Positions 24,667 to 36,657 of a stretch of DNA of 64,000 bases are shown here, piece by piece. Each line of letters opens with the position of its first letter. The first letter of the stretch is position 1. The notes beneath the pieces were generated by a model. That model had not been told where the DNA came from. It saw nothing but the letters and a program-made list of their open reading frames with translations, and made no database searches. The position numbers were made by a program, and so were the translations under genes. The stretch is from Colletotrichum lupini (taxonomy: Eukaryota > Ascomycota > Sordariomycetes > Glomerellales > Glomerellaceae): NCBI RefSeq assembly GCF_023278565.1, contig NC_064679.1, forward strand, positions 2,232,001 through 2,296,000. Reading direction: 5' to 3'.

Positions 24667-25714
24667 CAGAGTAGCTTCCGCTTCTAGATTATTCTCATAC
24701 ATCCTCCCAGACGTAAGATAGACGCATTCTGATATGCACACCAGATATCGAAAGGAATAATGTTTATCCTAGAACCAGACGGGCTAGGCCTTATCATCCA
24801 TTTACATGTGTTTCATCGGCTGAGAAGGCACACCACCTTGTTCTATCCAGATGGATTCGAGTCTCCTTCTAATCCGGTCAAGGGCTGACGGTAACCGCTC
24901 AAAACATACGGAGTACACGTATTGCTATGGCCTTCCTGTATAGGAATGGTGTCCTAAGCGACCGTTGAGCACGCCATGACCAGCTGCCACTTTGTCTTGG
25001 CAACTTGGCGAATGCTTAAACGTGCAGAAGGGAGGGAGCCAAGCCGAGAGGCTCTCAAATAAGAGCGACTGCATCTCGTCCATGCAGTCTGTAAAATCGC
25101 TGTAGGAAGAGAACTATGTGCACGCGCAATGAGTTACACGGATGTTGTCATCGATGAACTGAAGTATTGACTAGGTGCTTAGACAAGTTTCCAGAGCTAT
25201 TGAGAGCTATTTTATACCACCACCCCATGCGAAGGGAACAATTGTAGTCGTTGTAAATGTTGCCCAACGAGAAAAACTCGTCCTATAGACAGCAGGCGGA
25301 GTGACCGGTTCCGCCATAGCGCGCCTTCGAGCCAAAGAAGTAAGTAAGCAGGCATGTTCATCTAAGGAAGGTGTTGAAACACCCAGAAAGCCTCGGTTCC
25401 GCCCCTTTTGTAGTCTCGGCCCATCTCACTACTTCCAATTGGTTATGGCGAGCTAGGACTTTTGTCATCTCGCAGGAACAGCAACCCGAGAGATAAGTAA
25501 TTTGCTTCGTTGTTCAAACCCAGAAACTTCGCACCCTTTCCGCTATGGACGTGGTACCAGTATGCCAAGCCTTCTCCACGCCGATGGTCGGCATTGAAAT
25601 GCAATTACGGATACAGAACTGCGTGATGGGATGATTACTCGTGCCACAGAATGTTCAGTGCACTGGGGCTCCCCCAAGTCTCTATTGTAACCTCAGAGCC
25701 CGAACTACCGCAGG
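24667..25714. other. Intergenic, left flank of the DNA transposon
   Basis: 3' flank of the Zn2Cys6 gene. Base composition is normal right up to the transposon border at 25717. No open frame with a domain, no tRNA. Confidence 0.5.
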
Positions 25715-25716
25715 TA
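25715..25716. repeat. TA target duplication, left copy
   Basis: TA directly outside the left inverted repeat; matched by TA at 30610-30611. Confidence 0.6.
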
Positions 25717-25747
25717 CGGCAGACTGCAAGAGGCACTCCGCCAAAAC
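25717..25747 (+). repeat. Left terminal inverted repeat (31 bp)
   Basis: Begins CGGCAGACTGCAAGAGGCAC and ends CCGCCAAAAC. Exactly complementary to 30579-30609; the match stops at the next base. Confidence 0.9.
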
Positions 25748-26897
25748 ACTTTTTTCATATGTCAAAGCAGAAATCGTATTTTACGGTCACCCTACTACCT
25801 AGGATAGGGTCTAGATTAGTATAGTAACTTATAAATAGGGGTTATAGAGATTTATAGCTTAAGAAATACTTTAATTTTATAATATATTAAACTATACGGT
25901 AGTATATAAAATCGCATAATATTATACTCTAATATAAAAGTTTTTCTTCTCTTTATAACTTTATTATAAAAACAACTACTACTTTTTACCCTCTTATAAA
26001 TAAAAATTACTCTTTACTTAAGTTATTAAACTAATAGCTCGCTTATAGATATTATAATATAGATTTATAATAACTTCTAATTTTTATATAAGACGTTACT
26101 AAACTAATTAACCTTACGATACCTCTTTATAAAGCTATTTTAAAATAACCGATTAATAATAATACTTATATAGGCTTTACTCTTTTTATATAATAAAAAC
26201 GTATAAACATATAAGCCTCGATATTAATAAAATCTCTTTTTATAGGCTTAAAGGGGCGGGAACGAAGTATTTAGTAAATAAAAAAGGAGCTAAAGTAATT
26301 ACTAATAATTAATATCTCTATTATATTATATAACATATTCTTTTTTAAGAACGAACTTAATAGTTTCTAAGTAACGACTTATATTAATATCTAAGTTATT
26401 AAAAAGTTTATTAAAAAAGTTTAGTTTAATCGCTTCTTAATATTTATTTTATATTAAAATATAATACAATTTATTATTTTATATTTTATAATAAACTAAT
26501 AAATTCTTTTAATAAAGTAGATAGTATTTCTAATTAATATAAAGAATCCTTACGATATTTCTAAAGTATTATAAAGTAACGTACGAAGCTATAAGTTTAG
26601 AGAGATTCCTTTCTAAAGCTACGATCTTATATAAAAAAGATAATTACTAACTTTTTATTATTTTTTAAATTAAAATTAAGTTACTCATTATTAAACCTTA
26701 ATTAGTAAAAAAAGGAAAAGGTTATATAAAGCTAATTATAACTAAAACTTTAGGCAAAACGACGTATAAAAATGTTCTAAAAACACGGCTTTTAATAAGT
26801 ATTAGTATTAAACTAACGATAAAGATCAAGGAGGAATTATTAGTTAAGTAAGAAAAGAAGATCGTTAAGAAGGAAGTAAAGGCTAAAAAAAAGGTTA

Positions 26898-26938
26898 AAA
26901 ACGATAAAAACGATAAAAACGATAATAAAAACGAGATT
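26898..26938 (+). repeat. Short tandem repeat of AAAAACGAT-type units
   Basis: Three to four near-identical units of about 9 bp (GATAAAAAC) lie in a lysine-rich remnant frame. Probably a degenerate coding repeat of the dead transposon. Confidence 0.5.
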
Positions 26939-29900
26939 ATAGTAGTTCGATAAGAAAATAAAGTTTACGATAGTAAATAACTTAGTATATTATAAAGATA
27001 AAAACGAGTATTCTTGTTAATAAATAGTTTAGAATAAACTATAATTATATTTATAATTCCTCTTTATCCTTAATATTGCTCGTAATTACGAAGCTATTTA
27101 ATATTCTAAGATTAATTCTAAAGTTTTTTAATCTCTACTTAACTTATATAATACCGCCCTATAGTTTATTAAATAAAATAACTTCTAATTAGAGCTTATT
27201 ACGTATATACTACTTTAAATAAATACGAAAATATTAATACGCTTTAAAATAAGGATAATTAGCCTCGCTAAACTTCGTATTTTTAGCTAATATAGTTAGG
27301 GAGCCCTTAATAATTAAAGTATAAATTTATAAGGTAGTTTAAAGAAGATATATGTCTAAATTATTACTATTCTAAATAGCGTTTAATAATTATTAAACTT
27401 AGTCTTAGTTAATTAGCTATATAAAGTCTTATATAGTTCGTAACGTAGGTTAATAGTATAGTTACTATAGCTAACTAGAAATAACGTAAGGGCGACCTTT
27501 TTAATAACGAATTCGATAAGAGTTCTAAATTTATATAAAATTAATAAAATTAGAACGAATTAGTAGTATATATATAAATAGAAATACAATCTAGTTAGAG
27601 AGTATATTTATATAAAATAGCTCTTAGAACTTAAGTAGTTAGAAATATTCTTATAAACGTAAGTATACTTATATATACTAAGATATATATTACTTACTTA
27701 CTAATATACTAATTTATTTTAATAAAGACGATTCTACTAATTCTTAATCTTAACGTTATAAATACTTTTACTAAAGATCTAGTAATTACGGAATATAATT
27801 AGACTTTTTATTATTAAATAGTATTATAAAAAGTAGTAATAAATACTAGATATAAGAACGGTTTCTTTCCCTCGGTCTAAACGAACTCGGAATAGCATAA
27901 ATCCCCGTTATTAAATAATAATAAGATATTATATAAGTATATTCCGGGACGTATAAATAAAAACCCCTATATAGAACTATATAATAAACCGTAAATAAGT
28001 ATTAATATTAGTATAGATCTTAAATCTAAATAGTAAAAGCTTATCGTACGTATTTAAAGACTAAATATAATTTAGTTTAGGAGTTATAAACCCTTTACGA
28101 CGGGACCTTATTTTACTTAACCGATCTTAAACTTATTATAAAAAGGTTTTGCGATATATAAAGTATAGTTTATCTTAGCTAATAATATAAGCTTATTAGC
28201 GAACTTATATATAAAAATACTCTTTACCGTACCCTTTAATATAGTAAATAACCTCTAGTATATTAGAAAAGAACTCTTTTAATCGTTATTATATAATTAC
28301 GAGCTATTTTAGTATTTATCGTTACTAAAGCTAGTTCTATTAACGAAGTGTTAATAATCCTATAGCTATAATTATAAATCCTTTAGACTAGAGTTAAAAA
28401 AGGATATTTTTATCGTTTAAGTATTATTAGAAGAATAATTCTTAAATACGAATTAATAGATCCTTAAAAAAGACCGTACGCTCTTCTTATCGTAAGTCCT
28501 ATTTTATAAGTTAACGTTTAAAAGTTCGCTTTATAATTCTAGTATTAAAAACTATAAAAATATGTATAATAATTATTATTTAATATAATAAAAGATTAAT
28601 ACGTAGTTATACTATTCTAAAAAAGTAGTAATATATAAAATAAGAAACTAAGAAAGAAATTTTAAGTAAGGGGTAAATATTTATATATAATTATAGCGAT
28701 ATATAGGGGTATCCTTTTACTTATAAGGTCTTATAAATATATATATAAAAATATAAACGCTTATAGGGATTTATAACGCTAAAAAGAATAGAAAAGTATA
28801 TAACGATAATATATAATAAATAAAAGTTCTATAATTTTATTAAAAATGTTAAACTTTAGGGGGAGCCTTTATATAGTTAGTTACGGCCTCTTATGGGCTA
28901 AACTAAGCGTATATATTCTAGCTTATAGCTAATAAGTACCCTACGACTTTATAGGGGCTTTATTACCTAGGTATTAAGCCTAACTATATTATATCCTAAT
29001 ATATACCTATATAAACTCTTATACTATGCTATATAAGAATATTAAATTAATTACTCCTTACTTAGAGTTTATATAAGTTAATAACGCTCCTTATAATCCT
29101 ATATACTATTATATATACCCTTTTTGTTATTTTTAGCCTACTTAGCTACCTATTTAAGGGCTTCTATTATTATATAGAAGTATATAGTAGGGATAGTACT
29201 TAGAAACTTAAGTAGAGCGCTAATACGGACTTTATTACGGCCCTTATAGTTATAACCGCGCTTAACGACTTTAATAAGCGTATTACGAGCTAGTACAAAC
29301 TATTAATAAACTATAAATAAATATAAAGTAGTATAAAGTAATGTATGAATAATAATAGGAGGCATAACGAATATATACTTATATATAATAAATATATAAT
29401 TATAACTAGAGCAGCCCTTACTTATAAAAATAACGTAATTAGCGAAAATACCTTTACTAGCCTTATAATAAGCGCACGACTTAGTACTAGTCTTAGCGTT
29501 ACTATATACGGTTATTTAAATAGTATTAATAGCCTAAGTATAAGTTATAGTAATATCCGGGGGTATATAACGGCTATTCTTAGTAATTTTAAAGTTAAGC
29601 TTAATTTAATACTAAGGCTAAATTATATAAGTAAGTATAATAATATTAAATAGTATAGGGTAATATATACTAACCTATATAATACTAAGGTTATAGATCT
29701 AATAGAAAGTTTTTAAAAGGGAAGATAAAGAGCTTATAAATAATATAAAAATCCGTATAATAAAGAAGCTATTATATAGAGGTATACGTATTAATAAGGA
29801 GGTAAGAGGTTATTTTATAAAACGTAAGGTCGTTAAGGTACTACGTAGGTTAATATACGGGGACCGTCGAGAGCTATATACCCTTAATATAGGCCGGAAC

Positions 29901-30049
29901 GCTATATGAAGCGCTTATTATAAGTATTATATAATATATACGATTATTAAAAAAGAGAGTATCCTATACGAAATTATTAATATATATACGTAAATAGTTA
30001 ATACTAAAGAAAAAAGTAAATAAAAAGAATTGAATTATAAATAGGTATA

Positions 30050-30230
30050 TATGCGTAATTATACTTATAATTGCGCGTATATTAGCCTAAGAAAAAGCAT
30101 AATTACTAATTAATAAAAATTATACTAACAATTGCGCATAAAATTACCTAATTATACTTAATTGATATTTCTAATTAGTAAATCGCAAATATTATACTTA
30201 TAATTGCGTATATAATTAGGTAATAGTAAT
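30050..30230. repeat. Cluster of short palindromes and inverted repeats in the transposon
   Basis: A near-palindrome lies at 30053-30076 (GCGTAATTATA centre TATAATTGCGC). ATTACCTAATTA around 30143-30154 is complementary to TAATTAGGTAAT around 30212-30224. TATACTTATAATTGCG occurs twice, near 30060 and near 30194. This may be the remains of a small nested repeat element. Confidence 0.4.
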
Positions 30231-30578
30231 AAAAGTAAAATAGAAAAGGGTATAAAATATAATAAAGCGAAATATAATCGCTAATAAGTAACTATAGGGG
30301 CGTAAGTAGATTACTTACCTTACTTAAGGAATATTAAGTTAGTTAAGAGGAAAAGGAAATTAATTAGTAATAGAAATTAGTAGGGAGGATATGCCCCCTA
30401 ACTACCCTACTTTTATTAAGCAGTATAATTACCCTTATATAACTACTATTACTTATAGTCGTAAGCAATTCCTTATAATAATATACGGGATTTATTATAA
30501 TATTTATTTATACGTATAAGAAAGTCGCGCTATTGATGCCTAAAATTTACGGTAGCCGTAGGTCTATTAGAAAGAACG

Positions 30579-30609
30579 GTTTTGGCGGAGTGCCTCTTGC
30601 AGTCTGCCG
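30579..30609 (-). repeat. Right terminal inverted repeat (31 bp)
   Basis: Exact reverse complement of 25717-25747, followed by TA. Confidence 0.9.
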
Positions 30610-30611
30610 TA
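30610..30611. repeat. TA target duplication, right copy
   Basis: TA directly outside the right inverted repeat; matches 25715-25716. Confidence 0.6.
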
Positions 30612-32022
30612 GCAGGGTTTAGTCTAGACCCGGTACATAGCATCGGAATAGGAAGGTCGTCGTAGAACGCGTCAAGTAGATTGCCAACGGCGGTGCTTTT
30701 TCTGCGCGCCCAGCCGCCAAAAAGTGCCGGGTGCCGTACAACGGGAAATCGCCCAACACTTTGTAGCCTTCGAAATGATGATCAATACGGGTGAAAAGAG
30801 GAAAGGCTCTGAGCTTTGGGTGTTAAGTCTTTCAACAGCTTGGAAAGCTCGCGATCCCCGAATAGGAATGTAAATAATAAGGTCCCAAATGGTCTGTTTG
30901 ATCCGCTTCCTTTACCCCGCAGAGAGTGCCATCCTACGGGCCATCGATCGACCACATAAGCTTCCCGCCTCCAGCCCTGTCTCGACCCCTGGTGCGATTT
31001 CTCTATCAAGGCACATATCCGTCGACTTTTCCGGGAGGAATACGAACAGACACAAGTCGGGATTGGTCGGCTAACTGGATGAGCCGCTTTTGCCCCTGCC
31101 ATACGCGGGTGTTCACGATTTCGCATACCATGCAGTTCATTTTCAGCAGGACGGCCAAGTACCGACCTCATACTTATCGTCGAAACGCTTGCAAAAATAC
31201 AAATAAGCGCCGGGGAGCCTTCCACCACATTCACTAAGAGTTTACCTCCTTCCCAAGCTGGTAAGAGGCTCGTCTACCATTGCCATGAGTATATTGAGTC
31301 TCAAAGACTGACCGGTTCTAGATGCCTATCTTACTTTAGTCTCGAGTAACGACAAGGGGCCACTTACCCGCCGGCGTTCGCCGCCTCCCCGAGTCTCCCG
31401 GTCAAATAAAGACTGTATGTAGGCATCATGCTGCTTCGATTAGATACCGAGACTAGCAAAAGCTAGTTGCCGTTATGGTTGTTTGATTCAAGCTTGAACT
31501 CACGTCCCTAGCGCGGTCTCTGGCGACAGGAGTTGTGGAGTGAGCTCCGGATGCGGCGACATGCCAAGAGCTTTAATGGAACGTCCTTCCCCAGATTGCT
31601 TCGCATTCAGACAAGACTTCGACCGTTTCTCTTTACCCACCGATCCAGCTCAAGCATGGGGACATGCGGCAAGGTCGATAGAGTTGCCATCTTGGCCATC
31701 TTGGCTTTCTTGGCATCCCACATCGTCGTCGGGTCCTGCAAACTCGCCCTCGTTCCTTCTTTTGCCTTCCTATCCTCGCTAACCTCCGGTGACCTCGCTG
31801 CGTTAGACTCGCTTAGCCCCTCATATCGACGAAAGAGAATGTAGCCACCTTCTTTATCACATTCCCAATCTGTCGCTCTTCCCGGCTTGGCAGACACCGG
31901 AAAGCGCTTGTCAATGATGATCAAGGCCATTGGAGGCGGAACACGGAAGGAAAGCTTATCAGCAAGACATGGTTGAATGAGGGATGATACTTGACTAGCA
32001 GTTGAATATGGCTTCATGCGAG
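30612..32022. other. Intergenic between transposon and deuterolysin
   Basis: Normal composition resumes at once after the TIR. Open frames of 103-154 codons occur on both strands (30782-31234 minus, 31607-32071 minus, 31533-31844 plus). They overlap each other, have no domain and no intron pattern, so I do not call them genes. Confidence 0.5.
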
Positions 32023-32030
32023 TATATAAA
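32023..32030 (+). promoter_or_regulatory. TATA box (TATATAAA) of the deuterolysin gene
   Basis: A consensus TATATAAA lies 108 bp before the deuterolysin ATG, followed by a C-rich stretch (32085-32135) typical of strongly expressed fungal promoters. Fits a highly expressed secreted enzyme. Confidence 0.6.
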
Positions 32031-32137
32031 CTCCTCGTGAGGACCTTGATGGCCAACCTCCTGCTCCTCATCCCTCACCAGCATCGGCAAGATCAACCCA
32101 GCATTACCTTCCTCGCCTTCTTTGTCCAACCTTCACC

Positions 32138-33461
32138 ATGAAGTTCCTCACCGGCCTCTCCTGCTTCGCTGCTGTTGCCAGCGCCGTTGTCGTCGATCTC
32201 AACAAGCGCGACAGCCCCCTCGATGTCAAGATCGAGTCCACTGGCAACACCGCCATCAAGGCAAGCATCACCAACACCGGTGCCTCTGACCTCAAGGTCC
32301 TGAAGGCTGGTTCCATTCTCGACAAGCTCGCTGTCGAGAAGGCTGAGGTCTTTGCTGGCTGTAAGTGCATTCTTATGAATATCACAATGATCCAATCTTG
32401 GCCACTAACAAACCTCATCAATAGCCGACAAGGTCGAGTTCGACGGTATCCGCCTTCGTCTCGGCACCAACGGCCTTCCCGAGGATGCCTTCCAGGTCAT
32501 CTCCGCCGGCGAGACCGTCTCTGTCGAGTGGAACTACGGTGAAGTCCACGACCTCAGCGTCGGTGGCAAGGTTGATGTCGCCGCCAAGGGCGCTCTCTCC
32601 ATCGCCGAGGTCGGCAGCAACGACATCACCAGCACCGCCCCCTTCAGCTCAAACGTCCTGAGCGTCGAGGTTGACGGCGCCGCCGCCTCCAAGGTCCGCC
32701 GCGACTTCCGCGAGAACGTCAAGCGCACCGTCGTCCAGTCCGACTGCACCGGCACCCAGCGCACCGCTACCACCACCGCTCTCTCCAACTGCCGTGCCCT
32801 CGCTGCCGCTGCTTCCTCCGCCGCCTCCACTGGCGCCGCTGCCAAGATGGTCGAGTACTTCAAGTCCTCTTCCACCGCTACCCGTACTACCGTCGCTGGC
32901 GTCTTTGCCAAGGTCGCCACCGAGTGCGGCAGCACCACCTCCGGTGTCTCCAAGCAGTACTGCACCGATATCTACCCTGCTTGCTCTTCCGGTGTCATCG
33001 CCTACACTCTTCCCTCCGCTTCCTACATGGTCAACTGTAAGTACCGCTGCCCTCACGACAAGAAATGGCATATCGTTTTTGGTGACTCATCTGACGAAAC
33101 TCCCCGCGCCACAGGCCCCTACTTCTTCAACAGCCTTACCGCTCTCTCCAGCACCTGCCACGCTCAGGACCGTGCCACCACTGCCGTAAGTTTTGCTCCA
33201 GGATAAAAGTTACTACTGGCTCAATCACTAACTCGATTTCCGTCAGCTCCACGAGGTCACCCACTTGACCCAGATCAAGGGCACCACCGACCAGAGCTCC
33301 TGCTACGGTTACAGCTGTGTCCAGAGCTTGACCGCTGCCCAGAACCTGAACCACGCCGACACCTACGCCCGTAAGTCTCTCTCGCTCTCTCTTTTCGCGT
33401 TGCACGTGCTTACCACTCTCATGTCACAGTCTTCGCCAACGCCATCTACGTCGGCTGCTAA
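32138..33461 (+). CDS. Deuterolysin, secreted M35 zinc metalloprotease
   Basis: Five exons (32138-32360, 32425-33036, 33115-33185, 33247-33370, 33430-33461) close in frame to 353 residues. Layout is prepro-protein: signal peptide (MKFLTGLSCFAAVASA), propeptide to the dibasic K174-R175, and a mature part of 178 residues starting TVVQSDCTG, the usual deuterolysin size. The zinc site is H304-E-V-T-H308 in LHEVTHLTQIKGTTD, and D340 in LNHADTYA sits at the spacing of the third aspzincin ligand. Several cysteines in the mature part would form disulphides. The protein ends FANAIYVGC as family members do. It should digest basic, proline-poor proteins outside the cell. Codon use is strongly C-ending, unlike the neighbours, which suggests high expression. 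Exon 5 is only 32 nt. Confidence 0.95.
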
Positions 33462-33774
33462 GCGTTTCGCGTCAAGATGGAACAATTCTTCGGGGAGCGG
33501 TGTAAGAACTCGGGCATGTCGACTTTCGGGATCAGATAACAGCTGCGCCGGAAAATGTTGCATGGCAGAATACCTAAGTCGTTTGTGACCATACTCCGAG
33601 GGCCACAACTTAGCATTCTCATACATATTCAAAACGTAGTAATGATAAAGCAAGAGTGTTTGGAGTGTTTTCGCCGTGATCTGCGTACCAGACGGCCCAT
33701 GTCGTGTGGAACCTGATGTGCCAAAAATTGCAAAAATGAAACCTCAATGAGTTAATGGATTCTAACCATCGTAA
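33462..33774. other. Intergenic between deuterolysin and tRNA-Asn
   Basis: 3' flank of the deuterolysin gene and downstream flank of the minus-strand tRNA. No gene seen. Confidence 0.5.
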
Positions 33775-33848
33775 CTCCCCGAGGTGGGCTCGAACCACCA
33801 ACCTCCAGATTAACAGTCTGACGCGCTAGCCAATTGTGCCATCGGGGA
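33775..33848 (-). tRNA. tRNA-Asn (anticodon GTT)
   Basis: The minus strand folds as a full cloverleaf without intron. The acceptor stem TCCCCGA pairs with TCGGGGA. The anticodon stem TCAGA/TCTGG holds the loop CTGTTAA (anticodon GTT). The T arm is GGTGG-TTCGAGC-CCACC, and the D arm contains the conserved GG. Discriminator base is G. A and B box sequences (TGGCACAATTGG, GGTTCGAGC) are present. Confidence 0.93.
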
Positions 33849-34616
33849 TATTGAGATGCTTCTCGATGAGGTTCGCGGACTCGCGGTTTGATTATGATCC
33901 TAAGCCTCAAGTGGTGGGTTGCTTGTGGGACATTCGAAGCCCTACAAGCAGAAGCGAGTGTCTTTCGACCCAATGACAGCGGCACAAGACCACCGCGTCC
34001 CACACTTAGCAGCACTTGCAGAACGTTGCGGTCCACGCCCCGGTCGATTTACTGCAATCTCTTGACTAAGAGTTGATTTGATATGGGGCACGCGGAACTC
34101 GTGAATTTGTAATTGAAAGGACGATAGTGTAGTTGAACAGAGTTTATGTCACTGAAAACTTACTAATTGAGTGCAGTACGCACTCAACAATGAATCTCAG
34201 GGTGGGGTTGAGTCAGCATAGAAGGGCCGTCCCGTGCGTGACAGCTATATCCGTATAATTTCCCATGGCTCGGACACTGCACTTTGTCGAATTTACTAAG
34301 CCCATGACGTTCCGCTAGCACGATATGCCCCGAGAGAAGTGCTTACAAATGACGAAATCCACGGTGCCTGCTTGTCTGAGATCAATGCCATGAACCAAGT
34401 TATTAATCTCTATGATCATTTGGTGAGCCCCTCGGATTATCCTTCAACTCCCAATATTAAAACAGAAGTGAGTCCTGTAACTCGTACCGGTCCAGAATCT
34501 TGGCAAGCAGGAAAGATCCTGGCCACAATTTTACAAGAATGAGACCGGACTACGCCTAGGTTTATCTCACTTTCGCTTTGGCATTCCATCAACGATAAAC
34601 AAAACCAATCCTTACC
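33849..34616. other. Intergenic between tRNA-Asn and SDR gene
   Basis: No supported gene. A 67-codon plus-strand frame at 34339-34542 has no domain and lies just upstream of the SDR start. Confidence 0.5.
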
Positions 34617-36047
34617 ATGACGTTATCTCATAATATCCTTATCACGGGTGCGTCAGGCTACCTCGGGGGAACTTTACTTGCTCGTTGGGCAAGCGCCAGC
34701 CTCACGGGCTACGATAAGCTGTTCGCACTCGTTCGAACAGACGCTCAGCGGGAGCAAGTAAAGCAATACGGAGCCGAGCCTCTTACTTTTTCTCCTCGAG
34801 ATGAGCAGGCAGTCCGAAATGTAGTGATACAGAATCGTATCACCATTGTCTTTTACTTGATTGATGCTTTCGAATCTGTGGGCCAAGAAAACTTCATCAA
34901 AGCTTTGGGCGAAGTGAAGTCTCAGACGGGTCTAGACGTTCACTTGCTTCACGTGTGTACACCCCGTCAATGGCTCCGCTCACAATTCAGTGGAAATCGG
35001 CTAACACGTGGTTTTGCTTCTCTAGACATCGGGAGCCAAGATCTTTTCGGGTCTTGCAGGTGCCCCAACGGATAGTCCACTCTTGGACACTGACCCCAGG
35101 CTATATGAAATCCAGAAAGCTCAAGAACCTCCCATTTCTTTCATGCAAAAAGTTAGTTCGCAGTATGGCCCTCGGTTATCGTCAAACCATGCTAATTGTA
35201 CGATGTACTCAAGCCTGTTGAGACGAATACCCGAGTTATTGACCTAGCACAAGCCAACGGTGTAAAGTCTTATGTATTTACTCCCTGCATAGTCTGTAAG
35301 CCTTGTATCCCATCAAATCACCCTGTCAATTGTTTCCCCTCTGACTTCATGATACAGATGGAAGGGGAGAAGGATTTGGCAATCCTATTTCCATCCAAAC
35401 CGTCGACATTGTCAAAGCCGCTAGTGCGGCTGGTCAAGTTCACTCAGTCACACCTGGTCGGCCAGTAAGTGATGAATCTCTCCTCAGAAATGTTGACAAA
35501 AGCTTACCTCATCTTGAGACTTGGCCTGTCTGCCACGTCATTGATAACACGTCCCTTTACCTTCAAATTCTGCGCTCAATTTTGAACGGAGAAAAGCCAG
35601 AATACGGGAAGAACGGCTACTATCTCGCAGCTTCCGGTAGTGTTACCTGGGATGACCTGTATGAGGCGATGGCCAAGGCACTTAAGGTCCGGAACGTCAT
35701 TACAGATGAACGTGTCGTTCCCGCAGACGAAACGGCGCTTGGCAAGATGGCTCACGGGTTAGGCACGGAGAGCTCTCTCGTCCAAATGAGATTGGCTGGA
35801 AAGTGAGTGAATCCCAAGTTGTGTAACGTGCATGATCATGGACCAGCAGTCTGTTTAGCAGAGCTAACGTTGGCTATTTGAACCTAGGTGTACCTTCACA
35901 GCCAAGCACGGTGCTCAACTTGGATGGAACCCGCAATTTCCCCCGGAACATATCCTTGAAGCTGCTGATGATGAGGTCGAGCTTATTCTACAAACACTCC
36001 GTAGCGATGCAAGCTCTGGGGACAAGCCATGGTATAAGAAAGAGTAG
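34617..36047 (+). CDS. Atypical short-chain dehydrogenase / NAD(P)-binding epimerase-like protein
   Basis: Six exons (34617-34952, 35026-35151, 35214-35295, 35358-35464, 35519-35802, 35888-36047) close in frame to 364 residues. The N-terminus has the Rossmann motif ITGASGYLGG (GxxGxxG). Other marks are HTSGAKIFSGLAG, NTRVIDLAQANGVKSYVFTPCIVYG and CHVIDNTSLYLQIL, all typical of fungal extended SDRs annotated as NAD-dependent epimerase/dehydratase. The classic YxxxK catalytic pair is not obvious; the YG at exon 4 start stands where the tyrosine usually is. Substrate unknown. A GST-like gene follows on the same strand 610 bp downstream, then an RTA1-like gene, so a small detoxification or secondary-metabolite context is possible but not shown. 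Confidence 0.85.
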
Positions 36048-36657
36048 GAGTATTGACCATTGGAGACAGTTGCAACTTACAGGTTGCTCGATCAGTAGGA
36101 ATAGGAAATTGATTTGAACTCAACGTACTGTACCTCTCCCAGCGTGAAGTAGGCCTAGCCCGCTTGAACTGTCCTTCCGCTGCTCGGAACTCGGACTACG
36201 TAATTTTGTCCGGTCTCGGCAGGTAAAGAAATTCATAATCTCGTCAGGCATCCCCAGAGATGCAGAAATCAAGATTGTGGAACCCATGTTCAAATTGCGT
36301 CCTACAGTCCATTTCTCGATCTTTGGATCCTTTAGAACTACGATGCGAAGCCTGCCAAAATACCGCATTCACCATGTTTACGGCTGGAATAACCGTAAAA
36401 GTCTGGTCAATGAACACCGACGCAGTAAGCAGCTAGCGCCGGAACCCCACTGCCCGCCGCGGATCCTCTCCGGGCGGTCGATTTGTAATGAATGAGATCA
36501 GTCCGATGAACCCTTGCCAAGCTCCTTGTTCCTCTATTCCCCTCATGCTTACTCTTACCCCTCTCACTTGAGTTAACTTACATAAAACCACTTATCCCCG
36601 AACAAACTCTCCTCAAATCCCACTATCGGTCGCAGAGATCGCAACATCGAAGTCACC
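36048..36657. other. Intergenic between SDR and GST-like genes
   Basis: Spacer of 610 bp with the GST promoter. Pyrimidine-rich sequence from about 36520 to 36620 fits a fungal core promoter. No gene seen. Confidence 0.5.

Larger units (their letters stand above)
25717..30609. mobile_element. RIP-mutated DNA transposon with 31-bp TIRs
   Basis: Perfect 31-bp inverted repeats at 25717-25747 and 30579-30609 enclose 4.9 kb and are flanked by TA on both sides, the duplication made by Tc1/mariner (Fot1/pogo) elements. The interior from about 25.8 to 30.55 kb is strongly AT-rich and depleted of CpA/TpG, so no transposase frame survives. A lysine-rich remnant can be read near 26.7-26.95 kb on plus, but I could not place a DDE motif. 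The element is longer than usual Fot1-like copies (about 2 kb), so it may contain a nested insertion or be a different type. The TIRs themselves were not mutated. Confidence 0.8.

Noticed and set aside
29345..29653. 102-residue plus-strand open frame in the DNA transposon
   Set aside because: Composition is dominated by Ile/Asn/Tyr/Ser as expected from AT-rich sequence; no transposase motif; surrounding frames are full of stops.
30782..31234. 150-residue minus-strand frame right of the transposon
   Set aside because: No domain, no intron pattern, overlapped by a plus-strand frame; not enough to call a gene.
31607..32071. 154-residue minus-strand frame upstream of deuterolysin
   Set aside because: Covers the deuterolysin TATA box and has no recognisable feature.
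32649..33071. Long glycine-rich and proline-rich frames overlapping deuterolysin (both strands)
   Set aside because: Shadows caused by the C-ending codon bias of the deuterolysin gene.
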